64,000 bases of DNA. It comes from Nostoc sp. ATCC 43529. GTDB taxonomy: Bacteria > Cyanobacteriota > Cyanobacteriia > Cyanobacteriales > Nostocaceae. Positions within the stretch are counted from its first letter, which is position 1, and each line of letters opens with the position of its first letter. The position numbers were made by a program, and so were the translations under genes. The stretch spans positions 62,352 to 126,351 of the forward strand of contig LWTK01000045.1 of assembly GCA_003326205.1 (NCBI GenBank). The letters run 5' to 3'. Below, piece by piece: positions 24,521 through 35,143 of this stretch. The notes under the pieces were generated by a model, which saw only the letters and a program-made list of their open reading frames with translations, was not told the DNA's origin and ran no database searches.

Positions 24521-26689
24521 TTACCACTTTGCAACTTCTTGCCGCACTTCTTCCATATCTAAATAATCATTAATAAAACCCTTCCGTAAAAGTGGATGAG
24601 GAATAAATTCATCATACTTTTGAATTTCCGGCGCTTCTGAATTACTAACTAAATCTTCTGCACTAATCCTTTGCTCACATAATGAAGCAATCTCACGAGA
24701 AAGATATTCAAATTTCCCCTTACCTAATTTTATTGTTAAATAATAAGGACTTACTCCGCCAATACTTTTAATTTCCAACGATTCCCGACACCAAGAGTTA
24801 AGTAATCTTTCCAAAGTGCGATAACCAACAGTACCCATCCAAGGAAAAATACAACATTTACCTTTCTCCAATTCCAAAATATTCTGCTTCTCTAATCCCA
24901 CTCGCCGCACCAATTTGCGAACCGTCTGTAATCTTTGCAAAGCATTCTTTTGTAAATAGCTATACTCTACATCTTCAAATAAAACTTGCCGCATCCGTTG
25001 TAAAACTCTTGTATGAATAATTCCGCCACCACCACGCCAATAAACACTAGCTTTACCCTCAGCTTGTTTCACAACAATAGCTCTTTTTTTGAAGTCAACT
25101 TCTACAACTTCCCAAGTTCTCCCAGCTAAACCAAATTGATTACCAACAGGAACTGGCGCAGCAATACTGCCAATTTCCGTTGTACCATGTTTCACACTAT
25201 ATTCTCGTTGCTCAGCAAACACAGCATAAAACTGAAATCTCCTCACAACCTTTTCTCCTGCCAAACCCAGGATTAATTTACCTTGTTCGGTATGTTGAAT
25301 ATGACCGATATCAATTAAATAACGTAGCAATAGCCGAAAATCTTCTTGAGAAATAGCAGCAAAAGGCGGCAAACTAAAAATTTGTTTAGCTAAAGCATTA
25401 GGTGAGATTTCCCCTGTTGCTGTTAAAATACTCATTGTTTGGTGATAAAGCAAACTCAAAGGATATTTAATCGCTTTAATTGGTTCAATCCACTTTTCTT
25501 CTATATAAAGTTGAATAATAGCGATACATTGTAAAAGTTGCCAGGGAATTTGCTCTGGTAGAGAAGCCTCTGATAATGGCTGTTCTTCAGTGCAAATAAA
25601 CCGCATATCCGCAGCTTCACCTCTTCTACCACTGCGTCCCAAACGCTGTAAAAAGCTAGCTACAGACAAGGGTGAATCTAACTGAATCACTCGCTCTAAA
25701 TGACCGATATCTATGCCTAATTCCAGAGTTAGGGTTGCAGCAGTCACAGCAGGATTGTTGGGTTCGCGCATGGCATTTTCAGCTGCTTGTCGCAAACTAG
25801 CAGATATACTCCCGTGATGCACGTGATAGATATCTGGTAATTTTTGTTCTGTGGCAATTTTTCGCAAAGATGCAATAATAGATTCGGTGCGCGTGCGATT
25901 GTTTGCAAATATTAGACATTTACGAGAATTGCTGAGGTTGAAAATATATTGTTCGTAAGCCGTGGCCTCTGATTCATCAACTTCATCATTAATATAAAAA
26001 TGTTCTACAGCTAGTTTTATTTGGCGTTTTATTCCATCTATTTTAGGAGTAATTACTTCCTTATCAGTTCCAGAACGCAACCACTCTTCAGCTAAGGAAT
26101 AATCGCCGAGAGTTGCAGATAAACCAATACGGCGCGGTTGTTTTTCTGTGGCTTTTGCTAAACGTTGTAATTGGCAAATAATTTGACAACCGCGTTCTGA
26201 ACCCATAAAGGCGTGAATTTCATCGATAATTACAAACCTTAAATCGCCAAATAAGCGAAGTAGGTCATTATTTTTATTAATTAACAAACTTTCTAGAGAT
26301 TCTGGTGTAATTTGTAAAATGCCTTGAGGATTTTTTAAAAGTTTGTTTTTTCGAGTTTGAGAAACATCGCCGTGCCAATGCCAAACTGGAATATCTGCTT
26401 CTTTGAGTAAGTCGTTGAGACGCTCAAATTGGTCGTTAATTAATGCTTTGATGGGACTAATATATAATGCACCTATGGTATTGGCTGGGTAGGTGTGTAA
26501 TAAAGTCAAAACCGGGAGAAAGGCTGCTTCTGTTTTACCTGCGGCGGTTGCAGCAGCAACTAGTAAGTGAGCATCGGTGTCAAATATGACTTGACAAGCA
26601 GCAATTTGGACTGGCCGTAATTCAGTCCATTGGTGATGATAAATGTATTCTTGGATGAATGGTGCGAGTCGGTTAAAGGCATTGGTCAT
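24521..26689 (-). CDS. Lhr-like DEAD/DEAH-box helicase
   Basis: 722 residues from ATG 26689 (MTNAFNRLAPF); a longer frame to 26737 adds only residues translated from repeat DNA. Superfamily 2 motifs: Q-like TELRPVQ, Walker A ATAAGKTEA (~41-49), DEIH box (~155), SATL, and QRLGRSGRR in motif VI. The C-terminal ~250 residues are an additional domain as in Lhr-type helicases. Such enzymes unwind DNA or RNA-DNA hybrids and are linked to repair. No partner gene is adjacent; the gene upstream is divergent. Confidence 0.88.
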   Translation of the reverse strand: MTNAFNRLAPFIQEYIYHHQWTELRPVQIAACQVIFDTDAHLLVAAATAAGKTEAAFLPVLTLLHTYPANTIGALYISPIKALINDQFERLNDLLKEADIPVWHWHGDVSQTRKNKLLKNPQGILQITPESLESLLINKNNDLLRLFGDLRFVIIDEIHAFMGSERGCQIICQLQRLAKATEKQPRRIGLSATLGDYSLAEEWLRSGTDKEVITPKIDGIKRQIKLAVEHFYINDEVDESEATAYEQYIFNLSNSRKCLIFANNRTRTESIIASLRKIATEQKLPDIYHVHHGSISASLRQAAENAMREPNNPAVTAATLTLELGIDIGHLERVIQLDSPLSVASFLQRLGRSGRRGEAADMRFICTEEQPLSEASLPEQIPWQLLQCIAIIQLYIEEKWIEPIKAIKYPLSLLYHQTMSILTATGEISPNALAKQIFSLPPFAAISQEDFRLLLRYLIDIGHIQHTEQGKLILGLAGEKVVRRFQFYAVFAEQREYSVKHGTTEIGSIAAPVPVGNQFGLAGRTWEVVEVDFKKRAIVVKQAEGKASVYWRGGGGIIHTRVLQRMRQVLFEDVEYSYLQKNALQRLQTVRKLVRRVGLEKQNILELEKGKCCIFPWMGTVGYRTLERLLNSWCRESLEIKSIGGVSPYYLTIKLGKGKFEYLSREIASLCEQRISAEDLVSNSEAPEIQKYDEFIPHPLLRKGFINDYLDMEEVRQEVAKW

Positions 26690-26747
26690 ATTTTTTATGG
26701 GGAGTAAGGAATGGGGAAATGAAGCACAAATAACCAAAAAATAATCA

Positions 26748-26789
26748 ATGACTTACAACTAATGACTAATGACCAATGACTAATGACTA
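26748..26789 (+). repeat. 7-bp tandem repeat array, 6 units
   Basis: ATGACTT, ACAACTA, ATGACTA, ATGACCA, ATGACTA, ATGACTA between the helicase and the DoxX-like gene. Here no gene start falls within the array. Confidence 0.85.
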
Positions 26790-26880
26790 ATAACATTTTC
26801 ATCCTATGGACTCAAGGCAGATTCAGCATTTGTCGGTCAAACTGAAGTTATAGCGGTAAGTATATAATGAGGCAAAACTG

Positions 26881-27318
26881 ATGAATCAGCATAAGGAACG
26901 TTTACGTGTCATCCTTTCTATAGCAATTATTTTCGTTGGAGTGACGCATTTTCTGATTCCAGAACCTTATGTCAAAATTATGCCACCGCAACTTCCTAAT
27001 CCTTTGGAATTAGTTTATCTGAGTGGCTTTTATGAAATTTTAGGTGGTGTTGGGTTATTAGTCCCGCCTGTAAGTCAAGCTGCTGCTTGGGGGCTTATTG
27101 CTCTTTTTATTGCGGTTTTCCCTGCCAATATCAATATGGCAGTTAATCATATTAAGCTCGAATATATACCAGATTCACCTTGGGTACACGTAATCAGACT
27201 TCCTTTGCAAGCAGTTTTAATTGCTTGGGCTTGGTGGTATACAAAACCTTCTGATTTGGAAAAACAAGTTTCTATTATTCCCAAATCACTGATTCCCAAA
27301 GAACTAGAATTGAAATAA
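26881..27318 (+). CDS. DoxX-like membrane protein
   Basis: 145 residues with four hydrophobic helices (VILSIAIIFVGVTHFLI, GGVGLLVPPV, WGLIALFIAVFPANI, LQAVLIAWAWWYT). The pattern and the short Pro-rich loop after helix 1 (PEPYVKIMPPQLP) fit the DoxX/DUF4149-like family of small membrane proteins. Function unknown. It is followed by a DUF2808 gene on the same strand 45 bp downstream. Confidence 0.78.
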   Translation: MNQHKERLRVILSIAIIFVGVTHFLIPEPYVKIMPPQLPNPLELVYLSGFYEILGGVGLLVPPVSQAAAWGLIALFIAVFPANINMAVNHIKLEYIPDSPWVHVIRLPLQAVLIAWAWWYTKPSDLEKQVSIIPKSLIPKELELK

Positions 27319-27363
27319 GGGTGTTTTTTTACCAACTTTATTTACTATTATTGATATCCGGCT

Positions 27364-27930
27364 ATGCGCGTTGCAAGTTTGTTTGGCATAACACTTTTGT
27401 TAGCAATTGGTATTGCGGAAGTTACTGTTCCAGTGACTCAAGCAGTGCAACTCAGAGATGGTACAGTGTATTTTGTCCAACCACCGAAGCTGGTTGAGGC
27501 GGTAACTATTTACAAAGATGTAAATTTTCCAGGCGGGACTTACTATTTTACTATTAATGTGCCAGAAAATGCTGGAGAATCTCTTGGGAAGGTAACGATC
27601 GCTCAACGTGAAGGAGGAGAGAATATACAATACCATCTTGATGATACCCGTGCATTTGTCGGAACGCGCGATCGCAAAGGGACACCATTAACGCTAGGTT
27701 CAGTCACTAGAGAACGCAAAACACGCACAATTACTGTCAACTTTGACCCACCTGTAACTCCAGGACAAACAATTACAATTGGCCTGCGTCCCTATAGTAA
27801 TCCCAGTTTCTCTGGTGTTTACTTGCTAGGTGTCACAGCATTTCCAGTAGGTGAAAAATCCCACGGCCAATTCCTCGGCTTTGGGCGGTTTCAGTTCCAA
27901 AGTAGTGGAAGAGACTTTTGGTTTCCCTAA
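27364..27930 (+). CDS. DUF2808 exported protein
   Basis: 188 residues with a signal peptide (residues 1 to ~27, ending near TQAVQ). The mature part is beta-rich with the DUF2808 pattern: YYFTINVPENAGESLGKVTI, DDTRAFVGTRDRKG, VTPGQTITIGLRPYSNPS. This family is found almost only in cyanobacteria and is periplasmic or surface-exposed; function unknown. HIP1-type sites occur inside. Start ATG 27364. Confidence 0.88.
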   Translation: MRVASLFGITLLLAIGIAEVTVPVTQAVQLRDGTVYFVQPPKLVEAVTIYKDVNFPGGTYYFTINVPENAGESLGKVTIAQREGGENIQYHLDDTRAFVGTRDRKGTPLTLGSVTRERKTRTITVNFDPPVTPGQTITIGLRPYSNPSFSGVYLLGVTAFPVGEKSHGQFLGFGRFQFQSSGRDFWFP

Positions 27931-28020
27931 GAAAGGAAATAGGCAATAGGGTTAAAAGTCTGTTTTGTCAGGGTCTACAATCAGTCGAGGCAATTGCTAC
28001 ATTACCTCATTCAATTAAAT

Positions 28021-28884
28021 ATGAAAAGATTATTAATCACTGGAGCCAGCGGTTTTTTAGGATGGCATCTTTGCCAGCTTGCAAAACAAGAATGGCAAAT
28101 TTATGGTAGTTATTTCTCCCATGCTATAGAAATTCCTGGCGTTAAAATATTAAAAGTTAATTTAACAGATTTTCAACAATTACAGCAGATATTTAGTACT
28201 ATCAAACCAGCAGCAGTGATTCATACAGCTGCTCATTCACAACCGAACTTTTGTCAAACTCACCCTGAAGAATCACACGCAATTAATGTCACAGCATCAT
28301 GCAATATTGCTGGACTTTGTGCTGATAATTCTATTCCTTGCGCTTTTACTTCAACGGATTTGGTTTTTGATGGTTTAAATGCTCCTTATTGCGAAAAAGA
28401 TTCTGTCTGTCCTGTAAACATTTATGGCGAGCAAAAAGCCATCGCTGAAGCAGGTATGTTAGAGCGATATCCCATGACCGCAGTGTGCCGAATGCCCTTA
28501 ATGTTTGGTGCAGCAACACCCACAGCAAAAAGTTTTATTCAGCCATTTATTCAAACTTTAAAAGATGGTAAAGAACTTAATTTATTTATTGATGAATTCC
28601 GCACGCCAGTAAGTGGCAAAACTGCGGCAAAAGGACTTTTATTAGCATTAGAAAAAGTCAACGGCATTATTCATTTGGGTGGAAAAGAGCGACTGTCACG
28701 CTATGATTTTGGTCTGCTATTAGCAGAAGTATTTGAACTTTCAACTAGTGGAATAAAAGCCTGCCGACAACAAGATGTGAAAATGGCAGCACCTAGACCA
28801 GCAGATGTTTCTTTGAATAGTTCTAAAGCATTTGCTTTGGGGTATCAGCCTTTGTCTATTAAAGAAGAATTAGAAGATTTGTAG
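28021..28884 (+). CDS. RmlD-like NAD(P)-dependent sugar reductase/epimerase
   Basis: 287 residues. Extended SDR of the dTDP-4-dehydrorhamnose reductase family: GASGFLGWH nucleotide loop (residues 8-16), HTAAHSQPNFC, STDLVFDG, and the YGEQK active-site Tyr-x3-Lys. Members reduce dTDP-4-keto sugars during rhamnose synthesis, but lone copies outside rml clusters are often of unknown substrate. No other rml gene is nearby. ATG 28021 matches the family start; an ATG at 27994 only adds filler-like residues. Confidence 0.82.
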   Translation: MKRLLITGASGFLGWHLCQLAKQEWQIYGSYFSHAIEIPGVKILKVNLTDFQQLQQIFSTIKPAAVIHTAAHSQPNFCQTHPEESHAINVTASCNIAGLCADNSIPCAFTSTDLVFDGLNAPYCEKDSVCPVNIYGEQKAIAEAGMLERYPMTAVCRMPLMFGAATPTAKSFIQPFIQTLKDGKELNLFIDEFRTPVSGKTAAKGLLLALEKVNGIIHLGGKERLSRYDFGLLLAEVFELSTSGIKACRQQDVKMAAPRPADVSLNSSKAFALGYQPLSIKEELEDL

Positions 28885-28907
28885 GGTGCGTTGTCGCGCA
28901 ACGCACC
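28885..28907. terminator. Hairpin between convergent genes
   Basis: GGTGCGTTG and CAACGCACC pair perfectly around TCGCG, immediately after the RmlD-like stop and before the gcvP stop from the other strand. It could stop transcription from both sides, though T-runs are poor. A sister hairpin with the same stem is at 34698-34725. Confidence 0.45.
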
Positions 28908-28958
28908 TTGAATTGTTGGAGGTGCGTTAGCCTACGGCATAACACACCCTACATCTAT

Positions 28959-31892
28959 TTAATAAGCATCCATTGGCAGACAAGAACAAACGAAATTTCT
29001 ATCGCCAAATGCTGCATCAATGCGGCTGACAACAGGCCAAAATTTATGTTCGCGTGTCCAAGGCGCAGGGTAGGCAGCTTGTTCGCGGGAATAGGGATGA
29101 TGCCATTCTCCACTAAGCAAACTCTCAGCAGTATGGGGTGCGTTCTTCAAAACATTATCTTGGATATCTGCCTTGCCTGATTCTATTTCGGCGATTTCTT
29201 GGCGAATAGCAATCAACGCATCACAAAAACGATCTAACTCTTGTTTTGATTCGCTTTCTGTTGGTTCCACCATGATTGTACCTGCCACAGGCCAGGAAAC
29301 AGTCGGCGCATGGAAACCATAATCCATCAAACGCTTGGCGACATCATCGATTTCGATCGCCGCAGATTTTTTGAGCGATCGCAAATCTAAAATACATTCA
29401 TGGGCAACTAAACCATTTTTCCCTTGATATAAAACGGGATAATAAGATTCAAGTCTCTTGGCGATGTAGTTAGCATTGAGAATTGCCACTTTTGTTGCTT
29501 GGGTCAAACCAGCCGTACCCATCATGGCAATATACATCCAAGAAATCACCAAAATACTCGCACTACCCCAAGGCGCAGCCGCCACAGCACCAAGATGGGA
29601 TTTTCCGCCTGACTTGTCGATAGTGACAACAGGATGTCCGGGTAGGAAGGGTACAAGATGAGAGGCGACACCAATAGGCCCCATACCAGGGCCGCCGCCA
29701 CCGTGAGGAATACAGAAAGTTTTGTGCAAGTTTAAGTGACAGACATCGGCGCCAATATCCCCAGGACGGCAAATTCCGACTTGGGCGTTCATATTTGCCC
29801 CATCCATGTAAACTTGTCCGCCGTGGCTATGAACAATTGCACAGATTTCCTTAATTGACTCCTCAAAAACACCGTGAGTCGAGGGATATGTCACCATTAA
29901 AGCGGCGAGTTCTGACTTGTGCTTTTCAGCTTTGGCTTTCAGGTCGTCAACGTCAATGTTACCTTGAGAGTCGCAGGCAACTGCCACTACCTTCATGCCG
30001 CACATCACCGCACTGGCTGGGTTTGTCCCGTGTGCTGAGGTGGGAATTAAACAGACGTTGCGGTGTCCTTCTCCACGATTTTGATGATATTGGCGAATTA
30101 CTAAAAGTCCGGCGTATTCACCTTGAGAACCCGCATTTGGTTGCAAAGAAATTCCGGCAAAACCAGTAATTTCTGCTAACCACGCTTCAAGCTGCTGGAA
30201 CAGAATTTGATAACCTTGCGTTTGGGATGGCGGGGCAAAAGGATGAATCTTGCCGAATTCTTCCCAGGTTACCGGAATCATCTCAGCAGTCGCATTCAAC
30301 TTCATTGTGCAAGAACCCAAGGGAATCATCGATGTTGTTAGCGACAAGTCCTTGCTTTCTAGCCTGTGGACATAGCGCAATAACTCTGTTTCTGAGTGAT
30401 AGCGGTTAAATACTGGGTGCGTGAGATAATTGCTAGTGCGGGCGAAGGTTGAGTTTTGCACAGGTGATTTCCGCTGTACTGCAATTAAGTCTCCAATTTC
30501 TTTAAAACCGAAAAATAGATTATCAGGCGCTCCAAAAATCTCCCAAAGTTCAACTAAATCATCTACTGTAGTTGTTTCATCTAGAGAAATGCCAACAGCA
30601 GTATCATCAAAAACGCGCAGGTTAATATTCCGCCTTTGACAAGTTTCGAGAATTGCTTGCAGGTTGCGTGTTCCCAACTCCACGCGCAGGGTATCAAAGA
30701 AATGTTCGGAACTGATTTTGTAACCCAAACGCTTGAGTCCTTCTGCCAGCAGCACCGTCAAGGAGTGGATATTTTCGGCAATTTGCTTGAGTCCACCAGG
30801 GCCGTGATAGACAGCGTACATACTCGCCATCACTGCCAGTAGCACCTGTGCTGTGCAGATATTACTAGTAGCTTTTTCCCGGCGGATATGTTGTTCGCGG
30901 GTTTGTAATGCCAGACGCAATGCAGGTTTACCAAGAGCATCTTTTGATACTCCCACAATTCGTCCTGGAACCGATCGCTTATACTCTTCTTTAGTCGCGA
31001 AGTATGCTGCGTGAGGGCCGCCAAAGCCCAAAGGTATACCGAAACGTTGGGTGCTACCCACAGCAATATCAGCGCCAAATTCCCCAGGAGGAGTTAGCAA
31101 AGTTAAACTTAAGGGATCTGCTGCTACCGTCACCAATGCACCCTGAGCATGGGCTTTTTCAATAAAAGCGCGGTAATCGTAAATGGTGCCATCGCTTGCT
31201 GGGTATTGGAGAACAGCACCAAAAATCGGTTCCTCAAAATCAAATGTTTGATGGTCGCCGACAATGATTTTAATCCCCAATGGTTGAGCGCGAGTCTGCA
31301 ACACATCGATGGTTTGGGGATGGCAGTCATGAGAAACAAAATAGGCATTTGCCTTATTTTTAGAAACGCCATAGCTGAGGCTCATGGCTTCTGCGGCGGC
31401 TGTGGCTTCATCGAGTAATGAAGCATTAGCAATTTCCAAACCTGTGAGGTCGATAATCAGAGTTTGGAAATTTAACAGTGCTTCTAATCGGCCTTGGGCA
31501 ATTTCTGGCTGGTAAGGAGTGTAAGCAGTATACCAACCAGGGTTTTCTAAGATATTACGTGCAATTACTGGAGGGGTAATACTGTCGTAATATCCCATAC
31601 CAATATATGAGCGGAAAACTTGGTTGTTGCTAGCAACTTTTTTTAACAATGCCAGTGCTGCGTATTCGCTTTCTGCCTCTGGTAAATTTAGCGGTTGCTT
31701 GACCCGAATTGCCTGGGGTACTGTTTGGTCGATGAGGTCATCTAAACTAGAAAACCCCAAGACTTCAAGCATTTGCTCTATGTCATCGGAGTTGGGGCCA
31801 ATGTGTCTGGGGGCAAAATTACTTAACTTTTGACTCGTTTCGTTTTGCAGATGGCGATCGCTAGACTTGAAAATAGGGAGATTCAATACCAC
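28959..31892 (-). CDS. gcvP: Glycine dehydrogenase (decarboxylating), P protein
   Basis: 977 residues, full-length single-chain P protein. It decarboxylates glycine with pyridoxal phosphate and passes the aminomethyl group to lipoyl-GcvH. The PLP lysine is Lys724 in [20 protein letters not shown]-terminal half begins [17 protein letters not shown], a family hallmark. It is the last gene of a gcvT-gcvH-gcvP run on the minus strand, separated from gcvH by 299 bp of repeat-rich DNA, so it may have its own promoter. In cyanobacteria the complex serves photorespiration and one-carbon supply. Confidence 0.98.
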   Translation of the reverse strand: MVLNLPIFKSSDRHLQNETSQKLSNFAPRHIGPNSDDIEQMLEVLGFSSLDDLIDQTVPQAIRVKQPLNLPEAESEYAALALLKKVASNNQVFRSYIGMGYYDSITPPVIARNILENPGWYTAYTPYQPEIAQGRLEALLNFQTLIIDLTGLEIANASLLDEATAAAEAMSLSYGVSKNKANAYFVSHDCHPQTIDVLQTRAQPLGIKIIVGDHQTFDFEEPIFGAVLQYPASDGTIYDYRAFIEKAHAQGALVTVAADPLSLTLLTPPGEFGADIAVGSTQRFGIPLGFGGPHAAYFATKEEYKRSVPGRIVGVSKDALGKPALRLALQTREQHIRREKATSNICTAQVLLAVMASMYAVYHGPGGLKQIAENIHSLTVLLAEGLKRLGYKISSEHFFDTLRVELGTRNLQAILETCQRRNINLRVFDDTAVGISLDETTTVDDLVELWEIFGAPDNLFFGFKEIGDLIAVQRKSPVQNSTFARTSNYLTHPVFNRYHSETELLRYVHRLESKDLSLTTSMIPLGSCTMKLNATAEMIPVTWEEFGKIHPFAPPSQTQGYQILFQQLEAWLAEITGFAGISLQPNAGSQGEYAGLLVIRQYHQNRGEGHRNVCLIPTSAHGTNPASAVMCGMKVVAVACDSQGNIDVDDLKAKAEKHKSELAALMVTYPSTHGVFEESIKEICAIVHSHGGQVYMDGANMNAQVGICRPGDIGADVCHLNLHKTFCIPHGGGGPGMGPIGVASHLVPFLPGHPVVTIDKSGGKSHLGAVAAAPWGSASILVISWMYIAMMGTAGLTQATKVAILNANYIAKRLESYYPVLYQGKNGLVAHECILDLRSLKKSAAIEIDDVAKRLMDYGFHAPTVSWPVAGTIMVEPTESESKQELDRFCDALIAIRQEIAEIESGKADIQDNVLKNAPHTAESLLSGEWHHPYSREQAAYPAPWTREHKFWPVVSRIDAAFGDRNFVCSCLPMDAY

Positions 31893-32070
31893 AAATTACT
31901 CTCCAGATAATACTATTTAATATTTTGCAACAAATACTGATAAGAAGTTAGTGTAATTTATCAATTTATTTATCTAAATTTTAATAACTTAATATTTTTG
32001 GAGAATGGGGAGTAGGGAGCAGGGACTGGTGACTAGGGCAGAGTGGAATAATTCAGAACCAATGCCATAA

Positions 32071-32178
32071 GCCCCATGACGCCACTTGCTCCACTTGGGG
32101 AGACCAAATGACCGCAGTGGCTCCCCCATGACGCCACTTGCTCCACTTGGGGAGACCAAATGACCGCAGTGGCTCCCC
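32071..32178. repeat. Two ~55-bp direct repeats between gcvP and gcvH
   Basis: The block starting CATGACGCCACTTGCTCCAC and ending CGCAGTGGCTCCC occurs twice in tandem. Each copy also contains an inverted CCACTTG / related pairing. Fragments of the same family occur near 50546-50640. Confidence 0.8.
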
Positions 32179-32191
32179 CATGCCCCACTCT

Positions 32192-32581
32192 CTACTCCCC
32201 TTCTACCTGAGCGCGGTATTCATCAGCAGTCAAGGCATCATTTACTTCATCAAGGTCATCGACACGCACTTTTAAAAACCATCCTTCACCATAGGGGTCA
32301 TCTGATACTTGTTCGGGGTCTTCAATCAAAGGATCGTTGCGTTCTACGACTGTGCCAGTCACAGGTGAATTCAATTCTTCAACGGCTTTCACTGATTCAA
32401 TAGTGCCAAATGTGTCTCCCTTTGTCACTAAATCACCAATTTCTGGCAGTTCCAAAAACACGATATCACCCAATTCATTGACGGCAAACTCGGTAATACC
32501 AATGGTGGCAATATCGCCATCTAGTCGCACGTATTCATGAGAATCTAAGTATCTCAAATCTTGAGGATATTCAAAAGACAT
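32192..32581 (-). CDS. gcvH: Glycine cleavage H protein
   Basis: 129 residues, normal length. The lipoyl-lysine is Lys65 in [12 protein letters not shown]. It shuttles the aminomethyl group from GcvP to GcvT and the reduced lipoate to dihydrolipoyl dehydrogenase, which is not encoded here. Start ATG 32581. Lies 203 bp downstream of gcvT and upstream of gcvP on the same strand. Confidence 0.98.
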   Translation of the reverse strand: MSFEYPQDLRYLDSHEYVRLDGDIATIGITEFAVNELGDIVFLELPEIGDLVTKGDTFGTIESVKAVEELNSPVTGTVVERNDPLIEDPEQVSDDPYGEGWFLKVRVDDLDEVNDALTADEYRAQVEGE

Positions 32582-32784
32582 ATCACTTCCTCTCCCTTGT
32601 CGAACAATTTATTGCCTTAACAGTCATCCAAGCCATATTTGGTAATGAACCTTGGTGTAGATTGAGTAACTCACACAAGTGATGCCAAGCAATGAGTGAA
32701 AAAATGTAATTTTCACTTCTTTACTTGGTACTCGGAACTGGACACCACTGAAAACACATTATTCCTCAAAAACCTCAGCACTTA

Positions 32785-33921
32785 TCAGTTAGTGACACGA
32801 TTTTTTGAGCGATAGAAGGGACGTTTCACCACAACTGCTGGGTAAGCTTTGCCGCGAATCTCAACTTCTAATTGTTGACCAACAGTTGCTAACTTGGTGG
32901 GAACGTAGGCTAAGGCAATGGGATAACCAAGTGTGGGCGATAAAGTACCACTGGTAACTTCTCCCACAACTTTTCCGGCTGAGAGAATTTGGTAGCCATG
33001 ACGAGCAATGTTACGTCCTTGGGTTTGCAAACCTACCAAGCGCCGCTGCACCCCCCCAGTTTTTTGTTGTTCTAAAACTGACCGACCAATAAAATCATCT
33101 TTGGTATCTAGGTGAACCAGCCAGTTCAAACCTGCTTCTAAAGGTGTGGTGGTGTCGTCGATGTCTTGCCCATAAAGTGCCATTGCTGCTTCTAGCCGCA
33201 GGGTATCTCTTGCACCGAGTCCACAGGGAATAACGCCAGCATCATAAAGACTTTGCCACAATTCTACTGCCACATCAGGATCTAGCATGACTTCAAAGCC
33301 ATCCTCTCCGGTATAGCCTGTGCGGGCTATGAAGGCTGGTTTACCCAATACCGTTGCTTGGAGGTGACCAAATGCTTTGATTGGTTGTAAGTCTTGCTCT
33401 ACTAAGGGTTGGAGATATTTAATAGCTTTTGGCCCTTGCACGGCAATTAAGGCTTTTTCTGGTGAAAGGTCTTGGAATTGCACCTCATTTTGGTCGAGGT
33501 TTGCCAATAGCCATGCTTTGTCTTTATCAGTGGTTGCCGCATTGACTATAATAAATGCCCTTTGCGTACCAGTGGTATCTTCACCTTGATAATAAACAAT
33601 GATGTCGTCAATAATTCCCCCTTGGGGATTTAACAAGACAGTGTATTGTGCTTGAGTTGGTTGCAACCGACTCAAGTCTGAAGGTACTAAAGACTGGAGT
33701 TGGGATATGAGGTTTTTACCTTGGAAGGTAAATTTGCCCATGTGGGAAATATCGAACATACCGGCTGTATTTCTTACAGCTTCGTGTTCGCGGGTAATAC
33801 CACTAAATTGTACGGGCATTTCCCAACCGCCAAAGCTGGTAAAACGTGCTTTGAGTTCTACACCCAATTGATATAAAACAGTTCGCGCCAAGGATTGGGC
33901 GTTTTCTTCTTGATTAGCCAC
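32785..33921 (-). CDS. gcvT: Glycine cleavage T protein (aminomethyltransferase)
   Basis: 378 residues. Transfers the methylene group from H protein to tetrahydrofolate and releases ammonia. Typical elements: FTSFGGWEMPVQFSG near the N-terminus, GMFDISHMGKF, RTGYTGEDGFE, and LGARDTLRLEAAMALYG. First gene of the gcv run. I looked for a glycine riboswitch in the 244-bp gap upstream and found no convincing one. The gap holds a HIP1 site, filler repeats and a degenerate copy of the nifJ-type palindrome. Confidence 0.97.
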   Translation of the reverse strand: MANQEENAQSLARTVLYQLGVELKARFTSFGGWEMPVQFSGITREHEAVRNTAGMFDISHMGKFTFQGKNLISQLQSLVPSDLSRLQPTQAQYTVLLNPQGGIIDDIIVYYQGEDTTGTQRAFIIVNAATTDKDKAWLLANLDQNEVQFQDLSPEKALIAVQGPKAIKYLQPLVEQDLQPIKAFGHLQATVLGKPAFIARTGYTGEDGFEVMLDPDVAVELWQSLYDAGVIPCGLGARDTLRLEAAMALYGQDIDDTTTPLEAGLNWLVHLDTKDDFIGRSVLEQQKTGGVQRRLVGLQTQGRNIARHGYQILSAGKVVGEVTSGTLSPTLGYPIALAYVPTKLATVGQQLEVEIRGKAYPAVVVKRPFYRSKNRVTN

Positions 33922-34069
33922 AGATATTTATGCGATCGCACCTCAACATCTCTCTATCCTACGAGATGCTTTCCTGTTTGAGAGAATAGTTTGAGGTAAC
34001 AAAAAAAAGCCTCAGAACACAGAATTCAGAATTGATGAATTCAGCACTCCTAACTCCTAACTCTTCTAC

Positions 34070-34089
34070 AGATGCGATTAATCGCGTCT
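34070..34089. repeat. Palindromic repeat, AGATGCGAT-TA-ATCGCGTCT
   Basis: Same family as the elements inside nifJ and the WD40 ATPase, with one mismatch between arms; here it is intergenic, between gcvT and the pentapeptide gene. Confidence 0.75.
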
Positions 34090-34165
34090 CTACTCAGCAC
34101 TCAGCACTCTCTACTAAGGTTTAATAGTTAATGGTGGAAATGTTGAGATTTGTTAAATTAACATT

Positions 34166-34660
34166 ATGAAGTATCGGCAAATACTCGCTAGCTTTATCTT
34201 AGCCATAGCTCTTTTTGTTTTTCCCTTCTCGGCGCAAGCTGCAAGTTCTTCCAGCATTAGCCGTTCTGCTGGAGAGGACTTTCAGAGCAAGGATTACTCT
34301 GGTCAAAGTTTAATTGGCACTGAGTTTACTAACATCGATTTAGAAAATGCTAACTTTAGCAATGCCGACTTACGCGGTGTTGTGTTTAACGGTACTGTAT
34401 TAGAGGGAGTGAATCTGCATGGTGCAGATTTTAGTAATGGCATAGCCTACCTAGCAAGATTTAAGAACGCTGACTTAAGTGATGCGGTATTGAGTGATGC
34501 AATGATGCTGCGTTCTCTATTTGATAATGTCGATATTACTGGTGCTGATTTCACAAATGCAGTTTTAGATGGAACCCAAGTGAAAAAACTCTGTACAAAG
34601 GCGAGTGGTATCAATTCTAAAACTGGTGTGGATACGCGGGAATCTTTAGGATGTAAGTAA
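34166..34660 (+). CDS. Exported pentapeptide repeat protein
   Basis: 164 residues. A signal peptide (residues 1 to ~26, [17 protein letters not shown]) targets it to the thylakoid lumen or periplasm. Residues ~38-140 contain A(D/N)(L/F)XX pentapeptides ([20 protein letters not shown]…). Two cysteines near the C-terminus (KLCTKASG… and LGCK) could form a disulfide, as in the luminal pentapeptide proteins of plants and cyanobacteria. Function unknown. Confidence 0.88.
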   Translation: MKYRQILASFILAIALFVFPFSAQAASSSSISRSAGEDFQSKDYSGQSLIGTEFTNIDLENANFSNADLRGVVFNGTVLEGVNLHGADFSNGIAYLARFKNADLSDAVLSDAMMLRSLFDNVDITGADFTNAVLDGTQVKKLCTKASGINSKTGVDTRESLGCK

Positions 34661-34697
34661 AATTGTTGCCAGACTGTTGACAGAAATTTCAATCTAG

Positions 34698-34725
34698 GGT
34701 GCGTTGCGCTATGCGGTAACGCACC
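34698..34725. terminator. Hairpin downstream of the pentapeptide gene
   Basis: GGTGCGTT and AACGCACC pair around a 12-base loop, 37 bp after the stop. Same stem as at 28885-28907, so probably a dispersed repeat placed as a terminator. No T-run. Confidence 0.35.
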
Positions 34726-34846
34726 GTCAACAATTCCAGGTGGGTTAAGGAATTTAGCAAAATATAGCAACGGACTGGTGACTGGGGACTGGGGACTGGG
34801 TGAAAAGTCGCTTTGTGTCTAAGTTTTATTCCCCATGCCCCATACC

Positions 34847-35143
34847 CTAATTCCAATCCTGTTCTTCTTTCTTGCCGCGACTTTTATAAATACCGCCCAA
34901 GTCATGCAGCTGGCGAGTTTTCTCAAAAAGCTGGGCTTCGGTCAAACCCCACTGCTGCAAGACTTGATCTAAATCTTTTTGAATGTCTCTTGCCCCCGGA
35001 AAACCTTGATAACGAATTCGCAATCTAGCTAATTCTGCCAAATTATATTCTGTCGCTTGTTGAGCGAGTAAAATATCAATAAGGGGGCGATCGCGGTTAT
35101 AAAGGGGATGTTGTTGATCTTTGCCGCCTGCTGGTTCACTCAT
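34847..35143 (-). CDS. DUF3288 family protein
   Basis: 98 residues, soluble. DQQHPLYNRDRPLIDILL at the N-terminus and ELARLRIRYQGFPGARDIQKDLDQVL in the middle fit DUF3288, a small family confined to cyanobacteria and plastid-bearing organisms. Function unknown. Start ATG 35143. It points away from clpC; the 350-bp gap between them contains TAGGAGTTA-type filler, a 20-bp dyad near 35441 and no further gene. Confidence 0.75.
   Translation of the reverse strand: MSEPAGGKDQQHPLYNRDRPLIDILLAQQATEYNLAELARLRIRYQGFPGARDIQKDLDQVLQQWGLTEAQLFEKTRQLHDLGGIYKSRGKKEEQDWN

Noticed and set aside
33922-34165. Glycine riboswitch upstream of gcvT
   Set aside because: Such switches precede gcvT in some bacteria, but the gap lacks the conserved paired aptamer segments and consists of filler repeats and a HIP1 site.
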